DNA of 64,000 nucleotides from JAIBJN01 sp963748205 (GCA_963748205.1 CAVVIB010000016.1:1-64000); one strand, 5' to 3'. Positions 48,364-58,537 are shown, numbered from the stretch's first letter. Notes: generated from the letters alone by a model not told the origin. Made by a program: numbers and translations.

Positions 48364-50063
48364 AGCGGCGCGTTCGTGACGGCGCCCTCGGAGGCCGAGG
48401 AGACGAGCGCCGCGTACTTGGCGAAGACACCGCGCGTGTAGCGGTGCGCGGGCGGCTCCCAGGCCGCGAGCCGTGCCGCCAGCTCGTCGTCGGAGAGCTC
48501 GGCCCGGAGCTCGCGCCCCTCGACGTCGACGACGACGGCGTCCCCGTCGCGGAGCGCCGCGAGCGGGCCGCCGCGCGCTGCCTCGGGCGAGACGTGGCCG
48601 ACCATGAGCCCGTGCGTGGCGCCCGAGAAGCGGCCGTCGGTGACGAGTGCGACCGAGTCGCCGAGCCCTTCGCCGACGAGCGCCGCGGTCACGTGCAGCA
48701 TCTCCCGCATCCCAGGCCCGCCAGCCGGGCCCTCGTAGCGGATCACGACCACGTCGCCTTCCTGGATGCTTCGCGCCTTCACGGCCTCGAAGCACGCCTC
48801 CTCGGAGTCGAAAACCCGGGCCGGGCCTCGGTGGAGGAGCCGCTCGTGGCCGGCCAGCTTCACGACGCAGCCTTCCGGTGCGAGGTTGCCGTAGAGGACG
48901 GCGAGCCCACCCGTGGGCTTGAGCGGCGTCTCCAGCGGGACGACGACCTCCTGGCCGGGCCGCTCCTCGACGGCCGCGGCGATCTCGCCGAGCGAGCGCC
49001 CGTCGACGTTCGGCGCGCCGGCGTGGACGAGCTCGCGCTTGAGCAGCTCGCGCGCAACGAGAGCTACCCCACCCGCCTCGTAGACGTCCGTGGCGACGAA
49101 GCGGCCGCCGGGCTTGAGGCTCGCCACGACCGGCGTCCGGGCGGCGATGCGGTCGAAGTCGTCGAGCGAGAGCTCGATGTCGAGCTCGCGCGCGATCGCC
49201 AGGAGGTGGAGGACACCGTTCGTCGAGCCGCCGGTGGCCGCGATCGAGGCGATCGCGTTCTCGAGCGCCTCGCGCGTGATCACGTGCGACGGCCGCACGT
49301 CGCGGCGGAGGAGGTCCATGACCAGGCGGCCCGACTGCTCGGCCGCCTCGTTCTTGCCGGGCGCCAGGGCCGGGATGCCGTTCAGGCCGGCAGGGCTGAT
49401 CCCGAGGAAGTCGAGCGCGGTCGACATCGTGTTCGCCGTGAACTGGCCGCCGCAGGCGCCGGCGCCGGGGCAGGCGACGCCCTCGAGCTCGTGCAGCTCT
49501 TCGGCGCTCATGCGACCGACCGCGTGGGCGCCGACCGCCTCGAAGACGTCCTGGATGGTCACGTCGCGATCGCGGAAGCGTCCCGGCGCGATGGAGCCGT
49601 TGTAGAGGACGAGCCCCGGCAGGTCGAGGCGCGCGAGCGCCATGACCGCGGCCGGGATCGTCTTGTCGCAGCCGACGAGGCAGACGAGGCCGTCGAGCAG
49701 GTGGCCGCGCACGACGAGCTCGATCGAGTCCGCGATCACCTCGCGCGAGATGAGCGAGGCGCGCATGCCCTCGGTCCCCATCGAGACGCCGTCCGAGACC
49801 GACACGGTGTTGAACTCGACCGGCGTCCCCCCGGCGGCGCGCACGCCCGCCTTCACGTGCTTCGCCAGCTCGCGCTGGTTGAAGTTGCACGGCATCGTCT
49901 CGATCCAGGTCGTCGCGACGCCGACGAGCGGGCGCGCGAGGTCGTCGTCGGTGAGCCCGATGCCCTTGAGCATCGCGCGCGCCGGCGCGCGCTCGGGCCC
50001 GTCGGTGAGCGCGGCGCTCTGCCGCTTGGCCGGGTCGGAGGGGCGTGCGTACGGGTCGCTCAG
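48360..50063 (-). CDS. ilvD: Dihydroxyacid dehydratase
   Basis: Fe-S dehydratase of valine/isoleucine synthesis. Motifs: WIETMPCNFNQ, LVGCDKTIPAAVM, CPGAGACGGQFTANTM (cluster Cys), VALVTDGRFSGATHG. The first ATG (49973) cuts off a family-like stretch, SDPYARPSDPAKRQSAALTD. That stretch is in frame from a CTG at 50063 which overlaps the thrB stop as CTGA, in the style of the other NTGA junctions here. I therefore take CTG as the probable start (567 residues); a base error for ATG or GTG is also possible. Confidence 0.93.
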   Translation of the reverse strand: MSDPYARPSDPAKRQSAALTDGPERAPARAMLKGIGLTDDDLARPLVGVATTWIETMPCNFNQRELAKHVKAGVRAAGGTPVEFNTVSVSDGVSMGTEGMRASLISREVIADSIELVVRGHLLDGLVCLVGCDKTIPAAVMALARLDLPGLVLYNGSIAPGRFRDRDVTIQDVFEAVGAHAVGRMSAEELHELEGVACPGAGACGGQFTANTMSTALDFLGISPAGLNGIPALAPGKNEAAEQSGRLVMDLLRRDVRPSHVITREALENAIASIAATGGSTNGVLHLLAIARELDIELSLDDFDRIAARTPVVASLKPGGRFVATDVYEAGGVALVARELLKRELVHAGAPNVDGRSLGEIAAAVEERPGQEVVVPLETPLKPTGGLAVLYGNLAPEGCVVKLAGHERLLHRGPARVFDSEEACFEAVKARSIQEGDVVVIRYEGPAGGPGMREMLHVTAALVGEGLGDSVALVTDGRFSGATHGLMVGHVSPEAARGGPLAALRDGDAVVVDVEGRELRAELSDDELAARLAAWEPPAHRYTRGVFAKYAALVSSASEGAVTNAPL

Positions 50064-50873
50064 AGGACCTCAGCTCCCTTCGCCGACGCCTTCAGCCAGT
50101 AGACCTCGACGTCCGGGAAGCGGGAGGAGAGAGCCGCGGCGCAGTCGTCGGCCGAGCCATGCTCGGCCCAGACGATCACCGTCGGGCCCGAGCCCGAGAT
50201 CGTCGCCCCGCGCGCTCCCGGCGGAAGGTCGGAGCGGACCTCCTCGAGGAGCGGCGCGTGCTCGGCGCGGTACGGCTCGTGGAGCCGGTCCGTGAGGGAT
50301 CTGGCGAAAAGGTCCTCGGACTGTGTGGCGAGCGCCGCGCCGAGGGTGGCCGCGCGGCCGACCGTGTAGACGGCGTCGCCGAACGGCACCTGCTCGGGGA
50401 GGGCGGCCCGCGCCTCGGCGGTCGCCACCGTCGACTCCGGGACGAGCGCGATGGGCTCGAGCGGCACGTTGTCCGCGAGGCGGTCGATGCGCCCGCCGAC
50501 GGTCAGGCACGCGCCGCCCGGCGAGCGCGGCGGCGAGGTTGTCGGCATGGCCCTCGAGCCGGAGGCCCTCCGAGAGGAGCCACTCGGGGTCCGGCTCTCG
50601 TTCCTTGATGTGTGCCGCGGCGACGAGCCCGAGCGCGATGATCGACGCGCTCGAGCCGAGGCCCCGCTCGCGGGGGATGCGGTCGAACCACTCGAACTTG
50701 AGGCCGTCGGCCGGGTCGATGCGCTCGAAGGCCTGGACGCCCAGGTGCTCGCGGTCCGGCGTGCCGCCGTCGGTGATGACGACCTCGTTCCAGAGGTCGA
50801 GCGCCACGGCGGCGCAGTCGAACCCGGCGCCGAGATTGGCTGTGGTCGCGGGGGCGCGGACGGTGACCTTCAC
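50060..50873 (-). CDS. thrB: Homoserine kinase, one frameshift
   Basis: GHMP kinase converting homoserine to O-phosphohomoserine. N-terminal VKVTVRAPATTANLGAGFDC and the ATP loop PRERGLGSSASIIALGL; then one extra base in GGG at about 50518 separates LAAALAG from GACLTVGGRIDRLADNVPLE. The end has GARGATISGSGPTVIVW, GHMP motif 3. About 270 residues. GTG start overlaps the thrC stop. Confidence 0.94.
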
Positions 50874-51850
50874 GCCGCTGCCTCCGCGATCGCGTCCGGG
50901 TCGGCCGGCACCGAGACCGGCGGGGTGGAGAGGCGCGCCGCCGCCTCCTGGTCCTTGAGGCCGTGCCCGGTGATGACGCAGACGACGCGGGCGCCCGACT
51001 CCGGGCGCTGCTTGACGACGGCCGCCAGGCCGGCCGCGGACGCCGGCTCGCAGAAGAGGCCCTCGAGCTCGGCCAGCTCGCGCCACGAGGTGAGGATCTC
51101 CTCGTCGGAGAGCGAGACGATCGCGCCGCCCGAGCGGGCGACGGTTGCCTCTGCCTCGGCCTGGTGCGCGGGCTCGGCGATCCGGATCGCGGTCGCCATC
51201 GTGAACGCGCGGGTCGAGGACTCACCGGCGAGGAACCGCGGCGTGCCCGCGCCGCCCGACTCGAAGCCGAGCCCGAACGCGCGGGTGTTGCCGCCGCCGC
51301 CGTAGGGGAGCGCGAGCACGTCGGGGGCGCCGTCGAGAGCCTCGACGATCTCGAAGGCGGCCGTCTTCTGGCCCTCGAGGCGGTGCGGATTGAGTGAGTT
51401 CACGAGTGCGTGGGTGCCTCGGTTGGCAAGCTCCCGCGCCGCGCTCAGCGCGGCTTCGAACGGCCCCTGCACCTGGAGGACGCGCGCGCCCACGGCCTGA
51501 GCTTGCACGATCTTGCCGCGCGCGACCGCGCCTGCCGGCTGGAGGATCACCGCCGTGATTCCCGCGCGGGCGGCGTAGGCCGCGGCGGAGGCCGCTGTGT
51601 TCCCGGTCGAGGCGCAGACGACCGCGCCGGCGCCCTCCTCGACGGCCTTCGCGACGGCGATCGTCATGCCGCGGTCCTTGAAGCTCCCGGTCGGGTTCGC
51701 GCCCTCCCATTTGAGCCAGAGCTCGACGCCGAGCTTCTCGGAGAGCCGCGGCGCGCGCAGGAGGGGAGTCGAGCCTTCGCCGAGCGTGACCACGGGCGTG
51801 GCCTCCGTGAGCGGAAGCCGGTCGCGATAGCGCTCAGCGAGTGGGGTCAC
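50870..51850 (-). CDS. thrC: Threonine synthase
   Basis: PLP enzyme producing threonine from O-phosphohomoserine, 326 residues. GEGSTPLLRAPRLSEKLG, GANPTGSFKDRGM (PLP Lys), ASTGNTAASAAAYAARAG and LPYGGGGNTRAF identify the short class of ThrC. GTG start overlapping the hom stop. Hom, ThrC and ThrB in this order form the threonine block of the operon. Confidence 0.96.
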   Translation of the reverse strand: MTPLAERYRDRLPLTEATPVVTLGEGSTPLLRAPRLSEKLGVELWLKWEGANPTGSFKDRGMTIAVAKAVEEGAGAVVCASTGNTAASAAAYAARAGITAVILQPAGAVARGKIVQAQAVGARVLQVQGPFEAALSAARELANRGTHALVNSLNPHRLEGQKTAAFEIVEALDGAPDVLALPYGGGGNTRAFGLGFESGGAGTPRFLAGESSTRAFTMATAIRIAEPAHQAEAEATVARSGGAIVSLSDEEILTSWRELAELEGLFCEPASAAGLAAVVKQRPESGARVVCVITGHGLKDQEAAARLSTPPVSVPADPDAIAEAAA

Positions 51851-53148
51851 GCCCAGCCGAGGCCTGCGATGCCGCGGTCCGAGATCACCGGCAGCGCGGA
51901 CGGGGCCCCGCGCGTCTCCGGCAGCGACTCGATCTCCTGCAGGGCGCTCCTGAGGTCGCCCTCGGCGCCCTCGTGCGTGACGACGTGGAGCGTCGCGCTC
52001 CCGTCGCGCTGGTGCTGGACAAGGCGGGCGACCGAAATCCGGTGCGCGGACAGCCGCAGGGCGATCTGCGCGAGCACGCCGGCGACGTCGTCCACCTCGA
52101 TCCGCAGGTAGTACGGAGAGCGCGCCTCGCCCTCCGGCAGTCGGTCGAGGTCGCGCCAGCACGCGTCGTTCTGGAGGAAGCCGGTGCCGGTCGTCCCGAT
52201 GATCGAGACCATGTCCGCGACGACGGCGGAGGCCGTCTCCATGCCGCCGGCGCCGGGCCCTTCGAGCGTGATCTCCCGGATCGCGTCGCCCTGGAGCATG
52301 ACCGCGTTCATGGCGCCCTCGACCGCGGCGAGCGGGTGGTGGCGGTCGACGAGCGCCGGCCCCACGCGGACGTCGATCTTCCCGTCGGTGAGCGTCGCGG
52401 CGCCGATCAGGCGCACGACCATCTCCATCTCGCGCGCTGCGCGGACGTGCTCGGACGTGACCTGCTCGATCCCGTCGAAGGCGACGTCGGCCAGCGTCGT
52501 CCGCGAGCCGAACGCGATCGTCGAGAGGATCGCCATCTTGGCGGCCGCGTCCGCGCCGTTCACGTCCTCGGTCGGGTCGGCCTCGGCGTAGCCGAGCCGC
52601 TGTGCGTCCGCGAGAGCGTCCGCGTACTCGGCGCCCTCCTCCATCTTCGTGAGGATGTAGTTCGTCGTCCCGTTGACGATCCCGAGCACGCGATGGACGT
52701 TCGTGGCGACGAGCGCCTCGCGCAGGATCTTGATCACGGGGATCGCCGCGCACACGCTCGCCTCGAAGCGGAGCTGCACGCCCGCCTCGGAGGCGGCGTG
52801 GAAGAGGTCGGCGCCCCGGCGCGCGATCAGCTGCTTGTTCGCGGACACGACGGGCTTCCCCGCGCGGAGGAGCTCGAGGACGTAGTCGCCGGTCGGCTCG
52901 ACGCCGCCCATCACCTCGGCGACGAGCGCGATGGACGGGTCGTCGCGGATGGCGGCGAAGTCGGTCGTGAGGACACCGTCGGCCGGCGGATCCGGCCGCT
53001 CCTTCGACGGGTCGCGCACGAGCGCTCGCACGACGCGCAGGCGGTGGCCCGTGGCGCGCTCGATGTCCTCGGCGTTCTCGGCGAGCAGCCGGTCCACCGC
53101 GGAGCCGACAGTGCCGTAGCCGAGCAGGGCGACAGGGACGTCGATCAT
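51847..53148 (-). CDS. hom: Homoserine dehydrogenase
   Basis: Reduces aspartate semialdehyde to homoserine. 433 residues: NAD(P) motif VALLGYGTVGSAV at the start, catalytic core VLGIVNGTTNYILTKM and DPTEDVNGADAAAKM, C-terminal ACT domain (SPYYLRIEVDDVAGVLAQIA), which usually gives threonine feedback control. ATG start at 53148, 49 nt after ilvC. Confidence 0.97.
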   Translation of the reverse strand: MIDVPVALLGYGTVGSAVDRLLAENAEDIERATGHRLRVVRALVRDPSKERPDPPADGVLTTDFAAIRDDPSIALVAEVMGGVEPTGDYVLELLRAGKPVVSANKQLIARRGADLFHAASEAGVQLRFEASVCAAIPVIKILREALVATNVHRVLGIVNGTTNYILTKMEEGAEYADALADAQRLGYAEADPTEDVNGADAAAKMAILSTIAFGSRTTLADVAFDGIEQVTSEHVRAAREMEMVVRLIGAATLTDGKIDVRVGPALVDRHHPLAAVEGAMNAVMLQGDAIREITLEGPGAGGMETASAVVADMVSIIGTTGTGFLQNDACWRDLDRLPEGEARSPYYLRIEVDDVAGVLAQIALRLSAHRISVARLVQHQRDGSATLHVVTHEGAEGDLRSALQEIESLPETRGAPSALPVISDRGIAGLGWA

Positions 53149-53197
53149 CGGCTCAGATCATGGCTGTTGCGGCGAGCGGCTGCGGCGCCGGCCCCGC

Positions 53198-54214
53198 TCA
53201 GGTGCCGACGACCCGCGCCTCCGCGCCGAGCAGCCCCTCCTTGCCCGCGAGCTCGCGGAGCTCGCCGCCGACGGACTCGACGGGGTGGCGGGCAGCCATG
53301 CGCCGGAGGGCTGTAAGCCGTGGCCGGCCGGCCTCCTCCTCGGCGATCAGCTCCCGCGCGAAGTTGCCGTTGCGGATGTCCTCGAGGAGGTGCCGCATCG
53401 TCGTGCGGACGTGCTCGTCGATCACGACCTGCCCGCGCGTGAGGTCGCCGTACTCGGCGACGTCGGAGATCGAGTGGCGCATGTACTCGAAGCCGCCCTC
53501 GTAGATGAGGTCGACGATGAGCTTGAGCTCGTTGATGCACTCGTAGTAGGCGATCTCGGGCTGGTAGCCGGCGTCCACGAGGATCTCGAAGCCGGCCTGC
53601 ATGAGCGCGGTGACGCCGCCGCAGAGGACGGCCTGCTCGCCGAAGAGGTCGCTCTCGGTCTCTTCCGCGAACGTCGTCTCGAGCATCCCCATGCGCCCGC
53701 AGCCGATCGCGGTGCCGTACGCGAGGGCGAGGTCGAGCGCGCTTCCGCTCGCGTCCTGCGCCACCGCCACGAGCCCCGGGGTCCCCGCGCCCGCCTCGAA
53801 GAGCTGGCGGACGCGGTGCCCGGGCCCCTTGGGAGCGACCATGATCACGTCGTGCCCCGGCTCGGGCGTGATCTGCCCGAAGTGGACGTTGAACCCATGG
53901 GCGAAGAGGACTGCAGCGTCCGGGTCGAGATTCGGGGCGACGTCGTTCTCGTAGACGCCCTTCTGGACATGGTCGGGGAGGAGGACGGCGACCAGCTGCG
54001 CGCCGCGAACGGCCTCCGGGATGGTGCGGACGGTCAGGCCGGCGTCCTCGGCGGCGGCCCAGGACGGGCTCCCGTCGCGCAGGCCGACCTCGACGTCGAC
54101 GCCGGAGTCGCGCAGGTTGAGCGCGTGCGCGTGACCCTGGCTGCCGTAGCCGACGACGGCCACCTTGCCGGAGAGAAGATCGACGTTGCCTTCGCGGTGG
54201 ATGGTCGCTGCCAT
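53198..54214 (-). CDS. ilvC: Ketol-acid reductoisomerase, class I
   Basis: 338 residues. NADPH motif VAVVGYGSQGHAHALNLRDS, with Arg and Ser (LRDGSPSW) typical of NADPH preference. Metal ligands lie in LFGEQAVLCGGV and ECINELKLIVDLIYEGG. ATG behind AAAGGAACC. Lies 19 nt after ilvN, the normal ilvBNC order. Confidence 0.97.
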   Translation of the reverse strand: MAATIHREGNVDLLSGKVAVVGYGSQGHAHALNLRDSGVDVEVGLRDGSPSWAAAEDAGLTVRTIPEAVRGAQLVAVLLPDHVQKGVYENDVAPNLDPDAAVLFAHGFNVHFGQITPEPGHDVIMVAPKGPGHRVRQLFEAGAGTPGLVAVAQDASGSALDLALAYGTAIGCGRMGMLETTFAEETESDLFGEQAVLCGGVTALMQAGFEILVDAGYQPEIAYYECINELKLIVDLIYEGGFEYMRHSISDVAEYGDLTRGQVVIDEHVRTTMRHLLEDIRNGNFARELIAEEEAGRPRLTALRRMAARHPVESVGGELRELAGKEGLLGAEARVVGT

Positions 54215-54233
54215 GAGGTTCCTTTCGTTCGTG

Positions 54234-54746
54234 CTAGCGGAGGACGTGCTGTGGACGGGGGGCGCTGTTCGTGGAAGCGCGCGCGAGGCCGATGCGGCCG
54301 GTGCGCGCGAGCTCGGTGAGGCCGTGCGGGCGCAGGACCTCCTCGAAGGACTGGAGGTCGTCGGGCGTGCCGACGACCTCGAAGATGATCGCGTCGGGGC
54401 CGAGGTCGGCCACGCGCGCGTCGAAGACGCCGGCGAGCGTCATCAGCTCGACGTGCCGGCTCGGGTCGGCCTTGACCTTGATGAGCGCGAGCTCGCGCTC
54501 GACCGCCTCGCCGGCTTCGAGCGTGGAGACGCGGAGGACGTTCACGAGCTTGTGCATCTGCTTCTCGATCTGCTCGAGCAGGTCGACCGGGCAGTCGACG
54601 GTCAGAGTGATGCGCGAGACGTCGCGGCGCTCGGTCGGCCCGACGGCGAGGCTCTCGATGTTGAACCCGCGCCGCGCGAACATGTTCGAGACGCGCGCGA
54701 GCGCGCCCGGCTTGTTCTCGACCAGGACCGAGACCGTGTGCGTCAC
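54234..54746 (-). CDS. ilvN: Acetolactate synthase regulatory subunit
   Basis: 170 residues with an N-terminal ACT domain (HTVSVLVENKPGALARVSNM, RRGFNIESLAVGPTE, DVSRITLTVD) that binds valine in this family, and the C-terminal domain (LMTLAGVFDARVADLGPDA). GTG start overlapping the ilvB stop. With IlvB it catalyses the first common step of branched-chain synthesis. Confidence 0.96.
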   Translation of the reverse strand: MTHTVSVLVENKPGALARVSNMFARRGFNIESLAVGPTERRDVSRITLTVDCPVDLLEQIEKQMHKLVNVLRVSTLEAGEAVERELALIKVKADPSRHVELMTLAGVFDARVADLGPDAIIFEVVGTPDDLQSFEEVLRPHGLTELARTGRIGLARASTNSAPRPQHVLR

Positions 54747-56462
54747 GCCTCGACGGCCTCCTCGGAGAACTCGAGCACCTCGGTCGCGGCCGCGCCGGCC
54801 GGGATCATCGGGAAGCACTTCTCGGCCGGGTCGCAGCGGGCGTCGACGACCGCCGTGCGGCCGCAGGCCATGGCCTCCTCGAGCACGCTCTCGAGGTCGT
54901 CCTCGGACTCGAGGGTGAACCCGGCGGCGCCGTAGGCCTCGGCGAGCTGCGCGTAGTCCGGCACCTGGTGCGTGAGGTGGGTCTGCGAGAAGCGCTCGTC
55001 GTAGAACATCTCCTGCCACTGGCGCACCATGCCGAGCCAGCCGTTGTTGACGATCACGACGACGATCGGCAGCCCCTCGAGGACGGACGTGGCCAGCTCC
55101 TGCGAGGTCATCTGGAAGCAGCCGTCGCCGTCGATGCAGACGACGGTCGCGTCCGGCCGCGCCGCCTTGGCGCCGATCGCCGCGGGGAGGCCGTAGCCCA
55201 TCGTGCCGAGACCGCCCGAGGTGATGAAGCTCCGCGGCCGGTCGCAGACGAGGTACTGCATGGCCCACATCTGGTGCTGGCCGACGCCGGTCGTCCAGAC
55301 GACGTCGTCGCGGTCGCCCGCGAGGTCGCGCAGCGTCTCGACGACCGCCTGCGGCTTCAGGAGGTCGCCCTCGCGCCGGTAGCGGTACGGGTAGGCCTCG
55401 CGCCACTCGTCGAGCTGGCGCCGCCAGGCGTCGGGGCCCTCGTGATCGGTCTCGGCCAGCGTGCGCACCGCCTCGGTGAGCTCGGCGAGCGCGAGCTTGA
55501 GCGGCCCCGTGATCGGGATGTCGGCGTGCCGGAGCTTGCCGATCTCGGCCGCGTCGATGTCGAAGTGGACGACCTTCGCGCCCTGCGCGAACTCATCCAG
55601 CTTGCCCGTGACGCGGTCGTCGAAGCGGGCGCCGACGGCGACGACCAGGTCGGCCTTGTTCAGCGCCCAGTTCGCCCACTTGGAGCCGTGCATGCCGGGC
55701 GGCCCGTAGCAGAGCGGGTGCGACTCGGGGAACGCCCCCTTGGCCATCAGCGTGGCCACGACGGGGATGCCGGTGGCCTCGGCGAGCTCGCGGAGCTCGT
55801 CGCAGGCTTCGCCGTTGATCACGCCGCCGCCGACGTAGAGGACAGGCCGCGAGGCGGCGAGCAGGGCTCTCGCCGCTTCGCGGACCTGTCTTGGGTGGAC
55901 GCTGGCAGGCGGCTTCCACCCGGGAAGATCGACTCGATGGGGGTAGGCGAAGTCGATCTCCGCCTCCTGCACGTCCTTGGCGATATCCACGAGCACCGGG
56001 CCGGAACGCCCGGTTCGGGCGATGTGGAAAGCCGCCTTGAGGACGTGCGGGAGCTCTTCGACGTTTTGCACGAGCCACGAGTGCTTGACGATCGGGAGCG
56101 TGATGCCCGTGGCATCCGTCTCCTGGAACGCGTCGGTGCCGATCAGGCTCGAGCGCACCTGGCCGGTGATGCAGACGAGCGGCGTCGAGTCCATCCAGGC
56201 GTCGGCGATCGGCGTGACGAGGTTGGTGACGCCCGGGCCCGGACGTGGCGAGCGCGACCCCTACCTTGCCCGAGGCCCGAGCGTAGCCCTCGGCCATGTG
56301 CCCTGCGCCCTGCTCGTGCCGGGCGAGGACGTGGCGGACGGTGGTGCCGCGCGCGAAGCCGTCGTAAAGGGGCAGGATCGCCCCGCCCGGGATGCCGAAG
56401 ACGACGTCGACGCCCTCGGCCTCGAGCGAGCGGAGGATCGCGTCCGAGCCGAGCATCCTCAT
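54743..56462 (-). CDS. ilvB: Acetolactate synthase catalytic subunit, one frameshift
   Basis: ThDP enzyme of about 572 residues. N-terminus LEAEGVDVVFGIPGGAILPL with ARHEQGAGHMAEGYARASG (catalytic Glu); an extra base in the C run at 56232-56234 breaks ATSGPG from VTNLVTPIADAWMDSTPLV. The rest is intact, with ITGQVRSSLIGTDAFQE, FITSGGLGTMGYGLPAA and the ThDP motif VVCIDGDGCFQMTSQELAT followed by NNGWLGMVRQWQ. ATG start overlapping the upstream stop (ATGA). Confidence 0.96.
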
Positions 56463-57394
56463 GCGAATGCCCTCTGGAACTCCGCGTCCGACCGTGCCGA
56501 CGGAAGCGTTGCCAGCAGCGCGTCGGTGAACTCGCGGGTCGTCGCGCCCTCACCCGAGGAGACCATGTCCGGTGTGCGCACGCCGTTCTCGAGCGCCTCG
56601 AGGACGCCGCGCTCCAGCGTGCGCGCGGCGCTTCGCTCGCCCAGCCCCTCGCTGAGGAGCAGGGCGACGGCGAGGAGCATCGCGCTCGGGTTGGCGACGC
56701 CCTGGCCGGCGATCTCGAGCGCCGAGCCGTGGGTGGGTCCGAAGACGCCCTTGCCGTCCGGGCCGACCCGGCCGGAGGCCACGAGCCGCTCGCCTTCGTG
56801 GGCGAACGCGGCCGTGGAGGCCAGCGCCTCGGCGAACGGCTGCTCGCTGGCGATCACGTCGTAGCGCGAGGGGTCGCGGAGGAGCCCCGTGACGGCGGCC
56901 TCGAAGCGCTCGTGCTCGACGTGGACACCTTGGCGCCGCTCGGCGCCGGTCTCGACCGAGTCGAGCCACGGGTCGCCGTCGCCGACCGACGTCAGCCGCG
57001 CCCGGCGGCTCAGCGCGAGCCGGAACGCGCGGTCGACGGCCAGGTCGACGGCGCCGTCGACGAGCGGGCTCACGACGGCGAGCTCGCTTCCCCGCGCGCA
57101 GACGCGGGTGATGCGCCAGGAGAGGTCGAGCTCGGCCTTCACGACCTCGAGCGCGGGCTCGCGGGTCGTGGCCACGAGCACGGCGTCCGCCTCGGCGCAC
57201 GCCGCCCGCGTGAAGGAGGGAAGGGGATGCCCGAACCGGCGCACGGCGTCGCCGCCGAAGGGCACGTGCAGCTCCTCGACGCCGAAGCCGTGCATGCGCG
57301 ACACCGCGCGGAGCGCGCGGCTCGCCTCGGCGGTCATCTCCGGCCCGATGCCGTCGCCCGAGAGGAGCGCGACCGTGTAGCGCTTCTTCCTCAT
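56459..57394 (-). CDS. Degenerate isopropylmalate dehydrogenase-like protein, probable pseudoenzyme
   Basis: 311 residues of the isocitrate/isopropylmalate dehydrogenase fold. Ends are conserved: LLSGDGIGPEMTAEA, GVFGPTHGSALEIAGQGVAN, PSAMLLAVALLL. The active site is not: VVRE of LeuB is VVSP; the Lys of VDKAN is lost (TSVGDGDPW); VDN is VEH; TENTFGDILSD is SEQPFAEALAS, so both metal aspartates are gone. The frame is otherwise clean, so it is maintained. Overlaps leuA and ilvB by ATGA on both sides. A structural or regulatory partner is likely (inference). Confidence 0.88.
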   Translation of the reverse strand: MRKKRYTVALLSGDGIGPEMTAEASRALRAVSRMHGFGVEELHVPFGGDAVRRFGHPLPSFTRAACAEADAVLVATTREPALEVVKAELDLSWRITRVCARGSELAVVSPLVDGAVDLAVDRAFRLALSRRARLTSVGDGDPWLDSVETGAERRQGVHVEHERFEAAVTGLLRDPSRYDVIASEQPFAEALASTAAFAHEGERLVASGRVGPDGKGVFGPTHGSALEIAGQGVANPSAMLLAVALLLSEGLGERSAARTLERGVLEALENGVRTPDMVSSGEGATTREFTDALLATLPSARSDAEFQRAFA

Positions 57395-58537
57395 CTCACG
57401 CTCACCTCCTCGAACACGTCCAGGAGGGTCACGTGCTTGCGCGTGTCGGCGAGCTCCTTGAAGCGGGCGAAGGCCTCGCGCAGCGCGTCCGCGTCGAGGT
57501 CCATCCCTGCGGCCGTGCAGGCCCGCGCGAACGCGTGGCGGCCCGAGTGCTTCCCGAGCGGCAGCGTCATCTCGAGGCCGAGCTCGGTCGGGTCCATGAT
57601 CTGGTACGTCTCGGCGTCCTTGAGCATCCCGTCCTGATGGATGCCGGCCTCGTGGGCGAATGCGTTCGCACCCACGATCGCCTTGTTGCGCTGCACGCCG
57701 TAGCCGGTCAGCTCGGAGACGAGCCGGGACGTGCGGCCGATCTCGCCGACGGCGATGCCGGTCTGGCACTCGAAGGTCGCCTCGCGGACTCGGAGTCCCA
57801 TGACGACCTCCTCGAGCGCGGCGTTGCCGGCCCGCTCACCGAGGCCGTTGATCGTGCACTCGATCTGGGTGGCGCCGGCCGCGACGCCGGCGAGCGTGTT
57901 GGCGACCGCCAGGCCCAGGTCGTCGTGGCAGTGAACCGAGAGCGTGACGTTGAGGAGCTGCAGGCAGCGCTTGCGCACGTCCCGGAGGAACGCGGCGTAC
58001 TCCTCCGGCAGGCAGTAGCCGACGGTGTCCGGGAGGTTGATCGTCGTCGCGCCGCTGCGCACGGCCTCGCGGCAGACCTCGGCCACGAAGTCCGGGTCGG
58101 AGCGCGTCGCGTCCTCGCAGGAGAACTCGACCTCGTCGGCGAGGCTGCCGGCGTAGGCGACGGCCCAGCGCGTCTGCTCGACGACCTCTGCGGGCTCCAG
58201 TGCGGAGCTTGCGCTCCATGTGGATCGGGCTGGTGGCGAGGAAGACGTGGATACGCGACCGCTTCGCGTCGGCAAGGGCCTCGGCGGCGGCGTCGATGTC
58301 CTCTTTCCTCGTCCTGGCGAGGCAAGCGACGGTGGGACGCTCGACTGCGGCGGCGACTGCGCGGACGCCTTCGAAGTCTCCCGGCGAGGAGACCGCGAAC
58401 CCTGCCTCGACCACGTCGACTCCGAGCCGCTCGAGCTGCGTCCCGATCTCCGCCTTCTCGTCAGGCGAAAGCGCGATGCCGGGCGACTGCTCGCCGTCGC
58501 GCAACGTCGTGTCGAAGATCGTGATTCTGCGGCTCAC
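57391..58537 (-). CDS. leuA: 2-isopropylmalate synthase without regulatory domain, one frameshift
   Basis: First step of leucine synthesis. The catalytic barrel is clear: FDTTLRDGEQSPGIALSP, ATSPIHMERKLR, then one extra base at 58201, LEPAEVVEQTRWAVA, LPDTVGYCLPEEY, VHCHDDLGLAVANT (metal His), GIHQDGMLK. The protein stops at about 381 residues, after the linker helices and before the C-terminal leucine-binding domain of normal LeuA (about 500 or more). The stop overlaps the next start (ATGA), so the short form looks genuine. GTG start with AAGGAGG 7 nt upstream. Confidence 0.93.
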
